From assembly GCA_031549195.1 (NCBI GenBank), contig JAVBQF010000020.1, positions 53,588-117,587 on the forward strand: DNA of 64,000 nucleotides. The letters run 5' to 3'. The notes beneath the pieces were generated by a model. The model saw only the letters and a program-made list of their open reading frames with translations, was not told the DNA's origin and ran no database searches. This DNA comes from JAVBQF01 sp031549195 (GTDB lineage: Bacteria; Bacillota_I; Bacilli_A; RF39; UBA660). Position numbers and translations under genes: made by a program. Positions 1 through 9,195 of this stretch are shown one piece after another (position 1 is the stretch's first letter; every line of letters starts with the position of its first letter).

Positions 1-697
1 TTACTCCTAAGTTGTGTTTACTATTTTCTTTTTTTAGAAAGTTTATTTTAAACATAAATTCAAATAACTCTTCATATTTAAGTCTAATACTAACTTCTTT
101 TAATTTTTCATATGAAGGTGGATTATGCACTATATTTAGAGCCGTCTTTTTGTTAGAGAAATTGTACTTATCTAGTAAGTATCTTGGTATTGAATCATTT
201 ATTTCATTTCCATATGTCATTAAAGCGTTGTTTATAATACCTGCCAATATTTTTTGTGATAGTCCATTTGTTGTATGATAAACTGCTTCTATTTTTTCTT
301 CTTTTGTTAACACACCAAATTTTATATCGCTCGCGCTTATAATATTTTTTGATTGATCATACTTACCAATGACAATTATTTTTGTTCCAATTCCTAGACT
401 CTGTTTTAAAAATGCCCTTCCAAATATTGAAACCCCAACAACACCATTGGCTGTGGATAATCTAAAGTTAAGTTTGTTTGCTCCACCCTTAAACCTAAGT
501 ACAAGTGGTATGCTCTCAACTTTACCATCTATAACTATTTTATCTTCAGGTCCAGCGATCTTTAAATCACTTCTTCTTAATACATCATACCTAAATGGAT
601 AATGTGAAACTAAATCATTTATATCCATAATACCAAGTTTATTTAGCAGTGGTTCCGTCTTTGGACCTATTCCTTTTACTTTAGATAATTTATCCAC
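1..697 (-). CDS. recG: ATP-dependent DNA helicase RecG, N-terminal part (cut by window edge)
   Basis: The reverse strand from 697 to the left edge is open for 232 codons, beginning VDKLSKVKGIGPKTEPLLNK. This is the wedge-domain start of RecG, which remodels stalled forks and branched DNA. The helix-hairpin-helix-like KGIGPK segment, the HYPFRYD stretch and the following OB-fold are visible. The ATPase domain lies beyond the window. The start is GTG at 697, placed by the AAGGAAG ribosome site just upstream on the reverse strand. An ATG start in this frame would come only about 23 codons later and would remove the conserved opening. The family assignment is secure from the N-terminus alone. Confidence 0.9.
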   Translation of the reverse strand, partial: MDKLSKVKGIGPKTEPLLNKLGIMDINDLVSHYPFRYDVLRRSDLKIAGPEDKIVIDGKVESIPLVLRFKGGANKLNFRLSTANGVVGVSIFGRAFLKQSLGIGTKIIVIGKYDQSKNIISASDIKFGVLTKEEKIEAVYHTTNGLSQKILAGIINNALMTYGNEINDSIPRYLLDKYNFSNKKTALNIVHNPPSYEKLKEVSIRLKYEELFEFMFKINFLKKENSKHNLGV

Positions 698-811
698 ACA
701 ACCACTTCCTTTATGGAGGCTATTATAGCATATTTCTTAAATTTTTAAAATAGTTTTCAACATTATTTTTAAATTTTTAATTATAAAAACAAATGTTAAA
801 TTACATAATTA

Positions 812-840
812 TTGATGTATAGCATTTATTATTGTAATAT
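812..840 (+). promoter_or_regulatory. Probable sigma-A promoter for the orphan gene at 856
   Basis: TTGATG (812-817) and TAATAT (835-840) are separated by 17 bases and lie just before the GGTGAT ribosome site and the ATG at 856. This is a reasonable match to a vegetative promoter in a very A+T-rich spacer, so it is moderate evidence only. Confidence 0.45.
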
Positions 841-855
841 AATTATGGTGATATT

Positions 856-1620
856 ATGATATTTAAAAGAAAAACTGAACTTGATACAGCTGAGAAAATA
901 TTGACAAGATGCATTGCTGAAGGAAAAAAAGGCTTTGAACTTGATTATGCGAAAGAGAACTATCTGTCATTACTTGAAGAAAGAGATGATCAACAGTGGG
1001 AAGATGAGCATACTTATTCAAATGATATTAAAGAAATCGAAGGATTTTATGCTGATAGAGGAGTTATTAAAAGAGCATTTGATGACGTTTCTGTTACAGA
1101 TATAAAGGGATTTCAGTTTGAGCTTAATGGGCAAGCTGTAGATATACCTGGTCCTGGAGCCCAACTAAAAGTTGTATATAAAAGTGTTGCTGATCTTTTG
1201 GCAGAGAAGGATTCTCTTCTTTCATTAGTAGATGGAGATTATAGAGATTTCTTTTTATCAGAAGATGAACATTTACTGCAACAACAACAAGTAACAAATG
1301 TGTTCCTTCACTATTTAAGAGCTTTAGCAGTTCGGCTTTCAAATGATGCTAGTAGTATTAGTATAAGTAACCAAGAAATTGAATTAACTAAAGATTTCTA
1401 TAATAAGAGAAATGAATATAGAAGCTTAGTTGATAATGAAAAAAAGCAAATATTTCCAGCTTTACAGGCTTCTTCAACAGCATTACTAGATATACGAAAT
1501 AGTGCTATCAATCAAATATGTAGTACTTATGGTGGTGGAGAATTTGCTGATAGTCAATCTTTATCTGTAACTACTTCCAAGCCTCCAAGAGTGTCATTGG
1601 AAAATACACCTTTAAAATAA
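856..1620 (+). CDS. Hypothetical protein (254 aa), orphan
   Basis: I do not recognise the family. The start ATG follows a GGTGAT ribosome site. The protein has no signal peptide or membrane segment. It is acidic and helical, with a short QQQQ run near residue 142 and a Ser/Thr-rich tail. Its composition has more Gln, Ser, Asp and Ala and less Lys than neighbouring housekeeping proteins, as in several other lone genes of this window. It is alone in its orientation between recG and the small RNA at 1678, so context gives no function. The long open frame, ribosome site and promoter make it a real gene. Confidence 0.75.
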   Translation: MIFKRKTELDTAEKILTRCIAEGKKGFELDYAKENYLSLLEERDDQQWEDEHTYSNDIKEIEGFYADRGVIKRAFDDVSVTDIKGFQFELNGQAVDIPGPGAQLKVVYKSVADLLAEKDSLLSLVDGDYRDFFLSEDEHLLQQQQVTNVFLHYLRALAVRLSNDASSISISNQEIELTKDFYNKRNEYRSLVDNEKKQIFPALQASSTALLDIRNSAINQICSTYGGGEFADSQSLSVTTSKPPRVSLENTPLK

Positions 1621-1642
1621 GTAAAAATATTTTATTTTAATG

Positions 1643-1671
1643 TTGACAAAAAAGGTGTTTGCGGTTATTAT
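1643..1671 (+). promoter_or_regulatory. Strong promoter for the candidate small RNA
   Basis: A perfect -35 TTGACA (1643-1648) and a -10 TATTAT (1666-1671) are separated by 17 bases. Transcription would begin near 1678, where no protein-coding frame follows. This is one of the best promoter matches in the window. Confidence 0.75.
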
Positions 1672-1677
1672 ATAAAG

Positions 1678-1821
1678 CACCAATTCGAAATTGGCGAATT
1701 GGTCGCTAGTATCACACTAGCCAACCCCTTTTTATTCTTTTTAAGAGGTTCTTGTCTCAGGGGGTAAGAACCTCTATATATGAAAATAAAACAACTATAC
1801 AATTTATATAGTTGTTTTTTT
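1678..1821 (+). ncRNA. Candidate structured small RNA with three hairpins and a possible pseudoknot
   Basis: Between the promoter at 1643-1671 and the T-rich terminator at 1791-1821 lies about 110 nt with no useful open frame. It holds three perfect hairpins: ACCAATTC/GAATTGGT (1679-1686 with 1696-1703), GCTAGT/ACTAGC (1705-1710 with 1716-1721) and AGAGGTTCTT/AAGAACCTCT (1744-1753 with 1766-1775). The loop of the third contains GGGGG (1760-1764), which can pair with CCCC at 1725-1728, giving a pseudoknot. It is not upstream of a gene in its own direction, because the next gene is convergent. It therefore looks like a stand-alone RNA rather than a riboswitch. I cannot match it to a named family. 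Confidence 0.6.
1791..1821. terminator. Bidirectional terminator between small RNA and the MntP-like gene
   Basis: ACAACTATA (1791-1799) pairs perfectly with TATAGTTGT (1807-1815), followed by a T run on the forward strand and a T-rich stretch on the reverse. It can end both the forward RNA and the convergent gene that stops at 1820. Confidence 0.75.
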
Positions 1822-2449
1822 ATATTCTTAGAAAGGCTAATACTATAAATATTATTCCACCAATCCAAGACAGATTAATACTTAATGATTGGGCTACCTT
1901 AGTTCCAAGATATTCTCCAATTATAATTAGTAAAAAACCTACTATTAATGAACATACTAACACCTCTATATATCTTATATCAGCACATCCAATTCCAAAC
2001 CCTACTATCAGACTATCAAGAGATAATGCTGTCGCTAAGTATGTAGCCTCTTTTACAGAAAGCTCTTTAGATAAATCTTTGTCAGCCTCTATAGTATTGA
2101 CATATATGTTTAATAAGAAATTAGTATTTAATAATGAAAATTTACATTTTCTTAATTGTCTTTTGATATATGTTTTAAATGCACTATCAAATACTTTTAC
2201 AATTCCAATTGTAAATAGTATACAAAAAGTTATTATTCTTGTAACTGTAGTATTAATATATGAATTGAACATACTTCCAAAGAGCATAGATATAAATAAA
2301 AAAAGTGTAGATATTGTGGTTATAACAATAATAGATAGTGTTGACATTTTTATTTTGCTAGTACCATAGGCAAACCCTGATAGTAATGAATCTATTGAAA
2401 GTGCAAACACTAGCATTAAAGATTCAATAATTCTATACAAGAAAGGCAT
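1820..2449 (-). CDS. YtaF/MntP-like membrane protein (probable manganese exporter or sporulation membrane protein)
   Basis: A roughly 209-residue polytopic membrane protein. It has two related halves, each beginning with a Ser/Leu-Asp-Ser motif inside a helix (ALSIDSLLSGFAYG near residue 13, ALSLDSLIVGFGIG in the second half). This internal repeat with buried Asp is the mark of the MntP/YtaF group. MntP exports Mn2+, and YtaF is a sporulation-associated relative of unknown transport role. The start is ATG at 2449, preceded by an AAAGGGGAG ribosome site. A longer frame from 2476 lacks one. No yybP-ykoY manganese riboswitch is visible upstream. YtaF is the nearer match by its SIDSLLSG sequence and length. 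Confidence 0.75.
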   Translation of the reverse strand: MPFLYRIIESLMLVFALSIDSLLSGFAYGTSKIKMSTLSIIVITTISTLFLFISMLFGSMFNSYINTTVTRIITFCILFTIGIVKVFDSAFKTYIKRQLRKCKFSLLNTNFLLNIYVNTIEADKDLSKELSVKEATYLATALSLDSLIVGFGIGCADIRYIEVLVCSLIVGFLLIIIGEYLGTKVAQSLSINLSWIGGIIFIVLAFLRI

Positions 2450-2497
2450 TTTATCTCCCCTTTTTATTGTATACATGTGTAATAATTTGTTCCAATG

Positions 2498-2520
2498 AAA
2501 AAGCCTATTTCTAGGCTTTT
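2498..2520 (-). terminator. Terminator of nifJ
   Basis: AAAAGCCTA and TAGGCTTTT form a perfect stem with a short loop (2499-2519). On the reverse strand it is followed by TTT and an A+T-rich tail, immediately at the nifJ stop. Confidence 0.7.
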
Positions 2521-5500
2521 ATTCTGCTTTATTCTTCTCTGATAAACTTTGATAGTATTCAAACCTTCCAATTGCTTCTTCTTTGTTTCTTTCTAATAAT
2601 TCATCATACTTTTCTGGGTTAACCTTTTGTAATGATGTATATCTTGTTTCATTCTTTAAGAAGTCCATATATTCATCAAAGTTAGCTTTACTGTCCATAG
2701 AGAACACTTTAGTTTCTGGATTATATCTAAATATTGGGAAATAACCTGTCTCAGTCGCTTTTTTCTCTTCCTCAATACTATTAATCATTCCGCCTTTAAT
2801 TCCTTGTGCAATACATGGTGCATAAGCAATTATGATAGATGGTCCATTGTAAGCTTTAGCTTCATTAAATGCTTTAATTGTTTGTTGCATATTAGCACCT
2901 AATGATACAGTTGCAACATATACATGTGGATAAGTAAGTGCTATTTTAGCAAGATCCTTCTTGCCATTTTCTTTACCATTTGCAGTAAATTTAGCAACAC
3001 TACCAATCTTACTCGATTTAGACGATTGACCACCTGTATTTGAGTAAACTTCTGTATCCAGAACTAATATGTTAACATTTTCTCTTGTAGATAATACATG
3101 GTCAAGTCCATTATATCCAATGTCATATGCCCATCCATCTCCACCAATAATCCATATTGATTTTGATTTAATAAATTCTTTCAATGGTTCAAGTTCTTTA
3201 ATACCTAGTTTACTTACTGCTTCATATAGAAGGATACTATTTTCATAGTTTGTATGTTTATAGTAGTTTGCTACAACATCTTTATAAGCTTCAGGTACTT
3301 TTGCTAAATTTTTATAAAGAATATTCTTAATTTTTTCTTTATGAAATTCATCTGCTACTTGCATACCAAATCCAAATTCTGCGTTATCTTCAAATAATGA
3401 GTTTGCCCATGGTATTGAGTAAGATGTTCCTGGAATACTTCCACCATAGATTGATGAGCATCCAGTGGCATTACTAATAACCATTTCATTACCAAATAAT
3501 TGAGTTAATAGTTTTAAGTATGGAGTTTCTCCACAACCTGCGCAAGCCCCGTGGAACTCAAATCTTGGTTTTGAGAATTGGCTTCCTTTAATAGTTGCTA
3601 AATTCAATGGAGTTTTCTCAGTTACTTTATCAAATAAATATTCATTCTTTTCTATATTTTCTTCTGTTCTTAGATTTTCAACAGGTTCCATTGTAAGAGC
3701 TTTTTCTCCCTTGCGTCCTGGGCATACCTTTGAACATAATCCACAACCGGTACAATCGTCTAGACTAATACCAATTGCAAATTTTAATTCTTGATCTTTA
3801 ATCATTGCTGGTTGCAAATCTTTCTTGACAGATTCAGGTGCTTTCTTCTCTTCTGATTCATTAAGTAAGAATGGCCTCACTACTGCATGTGGACATACAA
3901 GTGCACATTGATTACACATAATGCAATTATCTTTATTGTAACAAGGTAAAAACTCGTTAATACCTCTTTTTTCAAGTTTAGATAATCCGCCTTCAAACGA
4001 ACCATCAATAAACTTTTCAAGTTCAGATACAGATAATGTATTTCCCTCTTTAGCACCAAGTACATCAAATACATTTCTACTTTCAGTTACTTTTTCTTCC
4101 TTAACCTTTACTCCATCAAGTGATACAAGCTCAAGTGTATCTAACGCTTTATCTATTGCATCATTATTTTTCTTAATTATTTCTGGTCCCTTATTAGTAA
4201 ACAATACTTCAAGTGACTTTCTTATTTCTCCAACAGCAAAGTTAAAATCTATAATTTTTCCTACTTTAAATATTACTGTTCCCATAATTGTATTAATCTT
4301 ATTGCCAAGACCAACACTTTCACTTATCCCATTAGCACTAACCTTGTAGAATTTAATATTCCTGTCTTTTAATATCTTCTTGTCGTGATCTGTCATGTAT
4401 TCAAATAATTCTTCTGTTGTTTTTCCAGTATTAAGTACAAATGTACCTTCTTCCTGAATGTCATCTAACATTTTATATTTTTTTAAATAGGTATCTTTTG
4501 TACATACTACTAATTCTGGACTTTCAACATAGTAAGTTGCTCTAATTGGATCTTTACCAAATCTTAAGTGACATTTGGTAACTCCCCCAGATTTTTTAGA
4601 ATCATATTCAAAATATCCTTGTGTATATGCTTCTGTACTAGTACCAATAATCTTAATAATATCTTTTGATACTGATACCATTCCATCACTACCAAAACCA
4701 TAAATAAGCATTTCATGATTTTTCTTTGGCATATCCATATGTATTTCTTTTAAACTTAAGTTAGTGACATCATCATTAATACCAATTGTAAATCCATTAA
4801 AATTATTCTTGTCATCTAAGAAGTCATATACTGCTTTAATTTGGTATGGAGTTGTATTCTTACTAGATAATCCATATCTACCACCAATTACTTTAATTTT
4901 AGAATCATAATTGCTAATTACTTCAGCAACATCCAAATATAAAGGTTCATGAGCACCTGATTCTTTTGTTCTATCAAGTACTGCGATATTTTTAACAGTC
5001 TTTGGCAATACATTTAATAGATATTTTGGACTAAATGGTCTATACAAGTGTACTTCAATAAGTCCAACTTTCTCTCCATTAGCTATCATTACATCTATTG
5101 TTTCTTTTATTGCTTCACAAACCGATCCCATTGCAACTATTACTTTAGTAGCATCTTTACTACCATAATAATTAAATGGTTTATAATCTCTTCCAGTTAC
5201 CTTTTTCATTTGTTCCATATATTCATTTACAATATCAGGAAGTGCATCATAATATTTATTTCTTGCTTCTGCTATTTGAAAGTAAATATCATCATTTTGA
5301 TTTGTTCCTCTTGTTGCAATATTATTACTTAAAGCTTTTTTTCTGAATTCTTCTAATTTTTTCTTATCAATTAAAGGTTTTACTTTATCCATGTCAAGTA
5401 ATTCAATCTTTTGAAGTTCATGTGATGTTCTAAATCCATCAAAGAAGTTTACAAAAGGAATCGATCCCTTTAATGATGATAGATACGCTACTGATGTTAA

Positions 5501-5947
5501 ATCCATTACCTGTTGTACTGATGAACTTGCTAAAAAGGCAAAGCCTGTTGCTCTTGTCGAATAAATATCCTGATGATCTCCTAAAATTGATAATGCATGT
5601 GTTGCTAGAGCTCTAGCTGATACATTTATAACGCAAGGTAGCATTTCTCCTGCTATCTTGTACATATTAGGTATCATTAATAGTAACCCTTGGCTAGCTG
5701 TATAAGTTGTTGCTATAGTACCATTTTGAAGGGCACCATGACACATTGCCACAGCTCCTGCTTCTGATTCCATTTCGACTACTTTTACTTTATCCCCAAA
5801 GAAGTTTACTTTTCCTTCTGCAGACCACTTATCAGTATACTCAGCCATTGGAGACGCTGGAGTAATTGGATAAATTCCTGCTATTTCGCTAAAGTTATAC
5901 GCTACATAACTACAAGCTTCATTTCCGTCCATTATTTTGTATTTCAT
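2519..5947 (-). CDS. nifJ: Pyruvate:ferredoxin (flavodoxin) oxidoreductase
   Basis: The 1142-residue single-chain enzyme oxidises pyruvate to acetyl-CoA and CO2 and reduces ferredoxin, the usual anaerobic route. Domains in order are: the pyruvate-binding domain with YPITPASPMAE near the N-terminus, a second TPP-linked domain, the gamma-type domain, two 4Fe-4S ferredoxin motifs (CIMCNQCALVCP and CTGCGLCSKVCP), and the C-terminal TPP-binding domain with GACAGCGETPY and GGDGWAYDIG. Length is typical. The frame is open to 6049, but the GGAGGG site at 5953-5958 selects ATG at 5947, giving MKYKIMDGNEA, the conserved start. It is flanked by terminators on both sides, so it is probably monocistronic. 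Confidence 0.97.
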   Translation of the reverse strand: MKYKIMDGNEACSYVAYNFSEIAGIYPITPASPMAEYTDKWSAEGKVNFFGDKVKVVEMESEAGAVAMCHGALQNGTIATTYTASQGLLLMIPNMYKIAGEMLPCVINVSARALATHALSILGDHQDIYSTRATGFAFLASSSVQQVMDLTSVAYLSSLKGSIPFVNFFDGFRTSHELQKIELLDMDKVKPLIDKKKLEEFRKKALSNNIATRGTNQNDDIYFQIAEARNKYYDALPDIVNEYMEQMKKVTGRDYKPFNYYGSKDATKVIVAMGSVCEAIKETIDVMIANGEKVGLIEVHLYRPFSPKYLLNVLPKTVKNIAVLDRTKESGAHEPLYLDVAEVISNYDSKIKVIGGRYGLSSKNTTPYQIKAVYDFLDDKNNFNGFTIGINDDVTNLSLKEIHMDMPKKNHEMLIYGFGSDGMVSVSKDIIKIIGTSTEAYTQGYFEYDSKKSGGVTKCHLRFGKDPIRATYYVESPELVVCTKDTYLKKYKMLDDIQEEGTFVLNTGKTTEELFEYMTDHDKKILKDRNIKFYKVSANGISESVGLGNKINTIMGTVIFKVGKIIDFNFAVGEIRKSLEVLFTNKGPEIIKKNNDAIDKALDTLELVSLDGVKVKEEKVTESRNVFDVLGAKEGNTLSVSELEKFIDGSFEGGLSKLEKRGINEFLPCYNKDNCIMCNQCALVCPHAVVRPFLLNESEEKKAPESVKKDLQPAMIKDQELKFAIGISLDDCTGCGLCSKVCPGRKGEKALTMEPVENLRTEENIEKNEYLFDKVTEKTPLNLATIKGSQFSKPRFEFHGACAGCGETPYLKLLTQLFGNEMVISNATGCSSIYGGSIPGTSYSIPWANSLFEDNAEFGFGMQVADEFHKEKIKNILYKNLAKVPEAYKDVVANYYKHTNYENSILLYEAVSKLGIKELEPLKEFIKSKSIWIIGGDGWAYDIGYNGLDHVLSTRENVNILVLDTEVYSNTGGQSSKSSKIGSVAKFTANGKENGKKDLAKIALTYPHVYVATVSLGANMQQTIKAFNEAKAYNGPSIIIAYAPCIAQGIKGGMINSIEEEKKATETGYFPIFRYNPETKVFSMDSKANFDEYMDFLKNETRYTSLQKVNPEKYDELLERNKEEAIGRFEYYQSLSEKNKAE

Positions 5948-6019
5948 TATACCCTCCGTTTTAATTGTTGACTCTTTAATTATATAATAAATACTAGGGT
6001 TTGTGAACATAAATATAAA

Positions 6020-6046
6020 CAAAAAAGCGATATTTAATCGCTTTAC
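6020..6046 (-). terminator. Terminator of the glycosidase operon
   Basis: AAGCGATATTTAATCGCTT is a perfect stem-loop followed on the reverse strand by six T residues, just past the stop at 6056. Confidence 0.75.
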
Positions 6047-6055
6047 CATATTTAA

Positions 6056-7351
6056 TTATTCTACAAGTATCCAAGCATTTGGTATCGGTCTGTCTTTTGC
6101 TTGAAAATTACCATTTCTTGGATTTGTTATTATTTTATTATTTAAAGTCATAACAGATGATGTACCACCATCAAGATTAGATGCATTATATGCTCCATAA
6201 TCCAGTAGCACATCTACTAAATCATTCATATCAGCACCAATACTTCCAGCTTGTCTACCATCAATTACAAGAAATAATACAATTCCATCTTTTCTTTGAG
6301 CAATAGCGCTTCTTGGAGCTTGACCCCATCCGCCATTACCTTTAACAAAAGATGCCTCTCCGTTAACTATTAAGAACGGACCAAATTCAACACAATCTCT
6401 AATTCCAGAATTTAATGCTTGTTGTGCACTTATTCTTGCAAGTACTAATTTGTTTTCGCTATTAAATCCAATAACCCCACCAACACTTAATGGTTTAGAA
6501 TTATTTGCAATTAATTTACCATTTGCTATAACAATACCATGTGGTACTCCACCAGTACTGTTCCAGTCTGGATCATAGAATCCGCCACCATTCATAGCAA
6601 TAATAGCTTTGTTATTTTTAGAAATAGTTTCTATATATTGACCATACGAATTACTAAGAGTTGTACCTACTCCTTGTGAATTAGCTACCTTTACTTTTGA
6701 TGCGTCATATATAACTGCTAATTTACCTTTAAAACTCGGTCTAACAATGTCTATTATTTTATATAAATTGTTATCTTTATCTTTTGTTAATATTTCTTCT
6801 TCATATTTATTTTCAAATGTTGTTCTATTGAAGTCTGGCTCTGTGATTACTATTAAATCAGGATTAGAATCTTCTCCTGATTCTATAACTTGGTTATTTT
6901 CCTGAACAATTTCTATTGTATAGTCATCATAAAACCATGTAGCAAAATATTGATGATTCATAGTTGTCATAGCAGTTGTTATTAACCAGTCCTTAAATCC
7001 AATTGAAGGAACATATAATACTGTGACAACAGTCACAGCACCACCAATATATATAGTTGCTAAAAAACCTATAAGGATTCTAAATCCCAATTTTAGCTTC
7101 CTTCCAGTTGGTTTTCTATCTTTAATAACAAATATTATACCTGTTATTAAAAGTAGAAATGAAAAGACCGCTATTATTAATAAAGGTATTGATAAAACCT
7201 CATTAATAAGTTTATTGCTATTAACTGATACAATAAATAATGATCCTAAAAGAGGAAAAAGCAATATACCAATAGTTATAAATCTTTTACCTAATTTATT
7301 CTTAGTAATAGGAGTTTTCTCTTTTTTTGGCTTATTTTCATTATCTGACAT
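6056..7351 (-). CDS. Membrane-anchored phosphodiester glycosidase family protein (NAGPA domain)
   Basis: A 431-residue protein with a Lys-rich cytoplasmic start, about three membrane helices in the first 125 residues, and an external C-terminal domain of the NAGPA/phosphodiester alpha-GlcNAcase family. Family signatures seen include MNGGGFYDPDW, GGVPHGIVI, DCVEFGPFLIVNG, VIDGRQ and NLDGGTSSVM. Related domains hydrolyse sugar phosphodiesters in exopolysaccharides or wall polymers, so a cell-surface polysaccharide role is inferred. It follows the secreted protein at 7360-7956 by 8 bases, so the two are an operon. The same two-gene pair recurs inside mobile element 2 (60086-61915), which makes a functional partnership likely. 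Confidence 0.85.
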   Translation of the reverse strand: MSDNENKPKKEKTPITKNKLGKRFITIGILLFPLLGSLFIVSVNSNKLINEVLSIPLLIIAVFSFLLLITGIIFVIKDRKPTGRKLKLGFRILIGFLATIYIGGAVTVVTVLYVPSIGFKDWLITTAMTTMNHQYFATWFYDDYTIEIVQENNQVIESGEDSNPDLIVITEPDFNRTTFENKYEEEILTKDKDNNLYKIIDIVRPSFKGKLAVIYDASKVKVANSQGVGTTLSNSYGQYIETISKNNKAIIAMNGGGFYDPDWNSTGGVPHGIVIANGKLIANNSKPLSVGGVIGFNSENKLVLARISAQQALNSGIRDCVEFGPFLIVNGEASFVKGNGGWGQAPRSAIAQRKDGIVLFLVIDGRQAGSIGADMNDLVDVLLDYGAYNASNLDGGTSSVMTLNNKIITNPRNGNFQAKDRPIPNAWILVE

Positions 7352-7359
7352 AATTCCTC

Positions 7360-7956
7360 CTATTCTTCCATTAATCCTGTAAAGGTTCCATCTTTATTTA
7401 CATCAATATATTCTTTGAATATTTTAGGAACAAATTTCTCAAGTGGTTTATATTCCTCTTTCTCATGTTCAACTATCCATTCATTATACTCTTCTATTTT
7501 ATTATTCAATACTTTAACATCTTGAACGAAACCATTTATTGCACTTTCATAGTTAAGCATAAATGTTTTACACTTTAACATTGTGGCATTTTTATCATAT
7601 ACTCTATCAATACATTTATCCTTTAAAAAATCTGATAGTGTATCTATGTCTTTTACAAACGTCTCATGTCCTTCAAACACCTTTGTTATATTCTCATACT
7701 CATTAGGCATTTCTTGAAAATAAGTTATAAACTTATAAAGTCCCTCGTAAACTGTTTGTTTTTCTTCTTCAAGTGTATTTATTTTTTCTTGAAATCTATT
7801 ATAATTATTATCTATTAAAGCGTACAAGTTTTTTTCTGATTCAATACTTACTTGTCTATTATTTTTATAATGACCTACTAAATAGAATATCCCCCCACTA
7901 ATTAATAGTGTTATTCCTACTAATATAAGCATTAAAATTATCATTTGCTTTTTCAT
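7360..7956 (-). CDS. Membrane-anchored extracellular helical protein, partner of the NAGPA protein
   Basis: The 198-residue protein has one N-terminal membrane helix (about residues 5-28), then a long acidic, charged coiled-coil-like exterior. No family is recognised. Two Cys in the second half (DKCIDRV and LKCKTF) are spaced as in its relative in element 2 at 61388, which also shares a YNEW-type segment near the C-terminus. The start is ATG at 7956 behind an AGGTGAG site. The frame runs open to 8004 without a good ribosome site. Cotranscription with the glycosidase suggests an envelope scaffold or substrate-binding partner, by inference only. Confidence 0.75.
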   Translation of the reverse strand: MKKQMIILMLILVGITLLISGGIFYLVGHYKNNRQVSIESEKNLYALIDNNYNRFQEKINTLEEEKQTVYEGLYKFITYFQEMPNEYENITKVFEGHETFVKDIDTLSDFLKDKCIDRVYDKNATMLKCKTFMLNYESAINGFVQDVKVLNNKIEEYNEWIVEHEKEEYKPLEKFVPKIFKEYIDVNKDGTFTGLMEE

Positions 7957-8016
7957 GTTCTCACCTACTTTAAATAATATATCATTTTTTGTCGCATTCT
8001 TCAACCTAGAAATTAA

Positions 8017-8041
8017 AAAGATTATATTATTAATATAATCT
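8017..8041 (-). terminator. Terminator of oapA
   Basis: AAGATTATATTA and TAATATAATCTT form a perfect 12-pair palindrome at 8017-8041, followed by TTTTTAATT on the reverse strand. Confidence 0.7.
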
Positions 8042-8595
8042 TATTTACTATAAAATATTGATAATACTTTTGAAAACTTAAAAAGTATTTGATTACTTCT
8101 GCTAATTGCAAAGCTTTTACCAATTGCTTTACCACCAATAGTGAGTGCTGCAATAATAGCAGTTACTAATAAACTGACTAAAAGGACATTTAATGATAAT
8201 TTTTTTGATATTTGCAGCGCTATAGATATACCCGTTGAACCACTTATTATTCCACATATATCACCTATAACATCATTACAAAAACTCGACACTTTTGATG
8301 CGTTCTTAATTAAATTTAGTGCAAGATATGATCCTTTTACTTTTTTAGAGGACATAGCATGAAATCCTTTAGGGTCACATACTGTTACTGCAATTCCAAC
8401 AATATCAAATAAAATACCTAATCCAATAAATATAAAGACTAATAACAAGCTTATAACCATCGGTGCGTTTGGTACTACAGTCTCACCTATAAACGAAAAT
8501 ATTAGTGATATTAAAAAGGCTGATACTGTAACAATAAGTATCCATTTATAATCTATTAATTTCTTCTTTTCTTTTTTTTTAATTATTTTTTTCAT
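8041..8595 (-). CDS. oapA: OLE-associated membrane protein OapA
   Basis: A 184-residue basic membrane protein with a Lys-rich start and four membrane helices. The loop between the two helix pairs carries the segment around KGFHAMSSKKVKGSY and then SSFCNDVIGDICGIISG. These fit OapA, the four-helix protein that binds OLE RNA at the membrane, often auto-annotated as a CorB-like Mg/Co transporter. The decisive context is the roughly 580-nt non-coding stretch directly upstream in the same direction, with its own strong promoter and no frame. ATG at 8595 has a GAGGTAAT site. The match is from recall of the family, without an alignment. Confidence 0.75.
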   Translation of the reverse strand: MKKIIKKKEKKKLIDYKWILIVTVSAFLISLIFSFIGETVVPNAPMVISLLLVFIFIGLGILFDIVGIAVTVCDPKGFHAMSSKKVKGSYLALNLIKNASKVSSFCNDVIGDICGIISGSTGISIALQISKKLSLNVLLVSLLVTAIIAALTIGGKAIGKSFAISRSNQILFKFSKVLSIFYSK

Positions 8596-8604
8596 ATATT
8601 ACCT

Positions 8605-9189
8605 CAAACAAAAATGAAATGGCTATTACCAAAGTAAATATTGCGTCTTTAGGTCAAGTAGGCTTTCCCTTAATCTTACTATTCATTACTGATATAGCAG
8701 TTCCCTTTTAAAAGATTAAATAGCATGTTTCCAATACTATGACTTGACTGCCGTTTAGTACGCACTGCAATCCTTTGATAATTTGCACTCTAGGAGTTTT
8801 CCTCAAGCAGTACTCTCTATTACTAGACTTTTTTGCAACAATAGTTTCAAGTAGCAATACTTATTATAGGATGTACACCCAATAGTAAGCTGTCTCTATT
8901 CCCTATTGTCACTCAAGCCAAGCTACTCTATCCATAGCTATTAACCACGTGATAGGTTTAATCCTAAGTCATAATAGTTCCTTTAGGTTGTATTACAAGT
9001 TTAGGTCTCCGCGAACAAATGGGTCGGGGCCGTATGCCATTACGGTCGCCCATAAATTCTACAAATCCAGCACTCACCCCAAACTGGGCGTAAGAAGCAA
9101 GCACCAGACGTTTCATAGGTATGCTCTTTAACGGTATTTTACCCTCGTCTTCATAATAATGTACCGACTAGAATAGTGTGCCATTTCGA
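8605..9189 (-). ncRNA. ole: Probable OLE RNA (ornate large RNA), directly upstream of oapA
   Basis: About 585 nt on the reverse strand lie between a consensus promoter (9196-9224) and the ATG of a four-helix OapA-like protein. The stretch lacks a coding frame of any quality and is richer in G+C than flanking spacers. It holds many short complementary segments, for example CCGTAATGGCATACGG near 9034-9049 in reverse sense. Known OLE RNAs are about 600 nt, sit immediately upstream of oapA, and form a membrane ribonucleoprotein involved in stress and Mg2+ responses. Size, orientation and neighbour all agree. The 3' end is not fixed and may run into an oapA transcript. ROOL-type RNA is the main alternative. 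Confidence 0.72.
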
Positions 9190-9195
9190 TTATAA

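Noticed and set aside
1744..1775. preQ1 riboswitch-like AGAGGTTCT hairpin
   Set aside because: The loop and the A-rich tail do not match the preQ1-I aptamer, and no gene in the same direction follows.
1812..2369. Forward frame of 185 codons over the MntP-like gene
   Set aside because: It is antisense to a well-supported membrane protein with a ribosome site and internal repeat motifs; no ribosome site of its own.
8949..9131. Forward 60-codon frame inside the OLE-like region
   Set aside because: No ribosome site, poor composition, and it lies opposite a structured RNA.
8605..9189. tmRNA or RNase P RNA in the non-coding block
   Set aside because: I see no tRNA-like ends, tag frame, or the conserved RNase P core, and the OapA-like neighbour argues for OLE.
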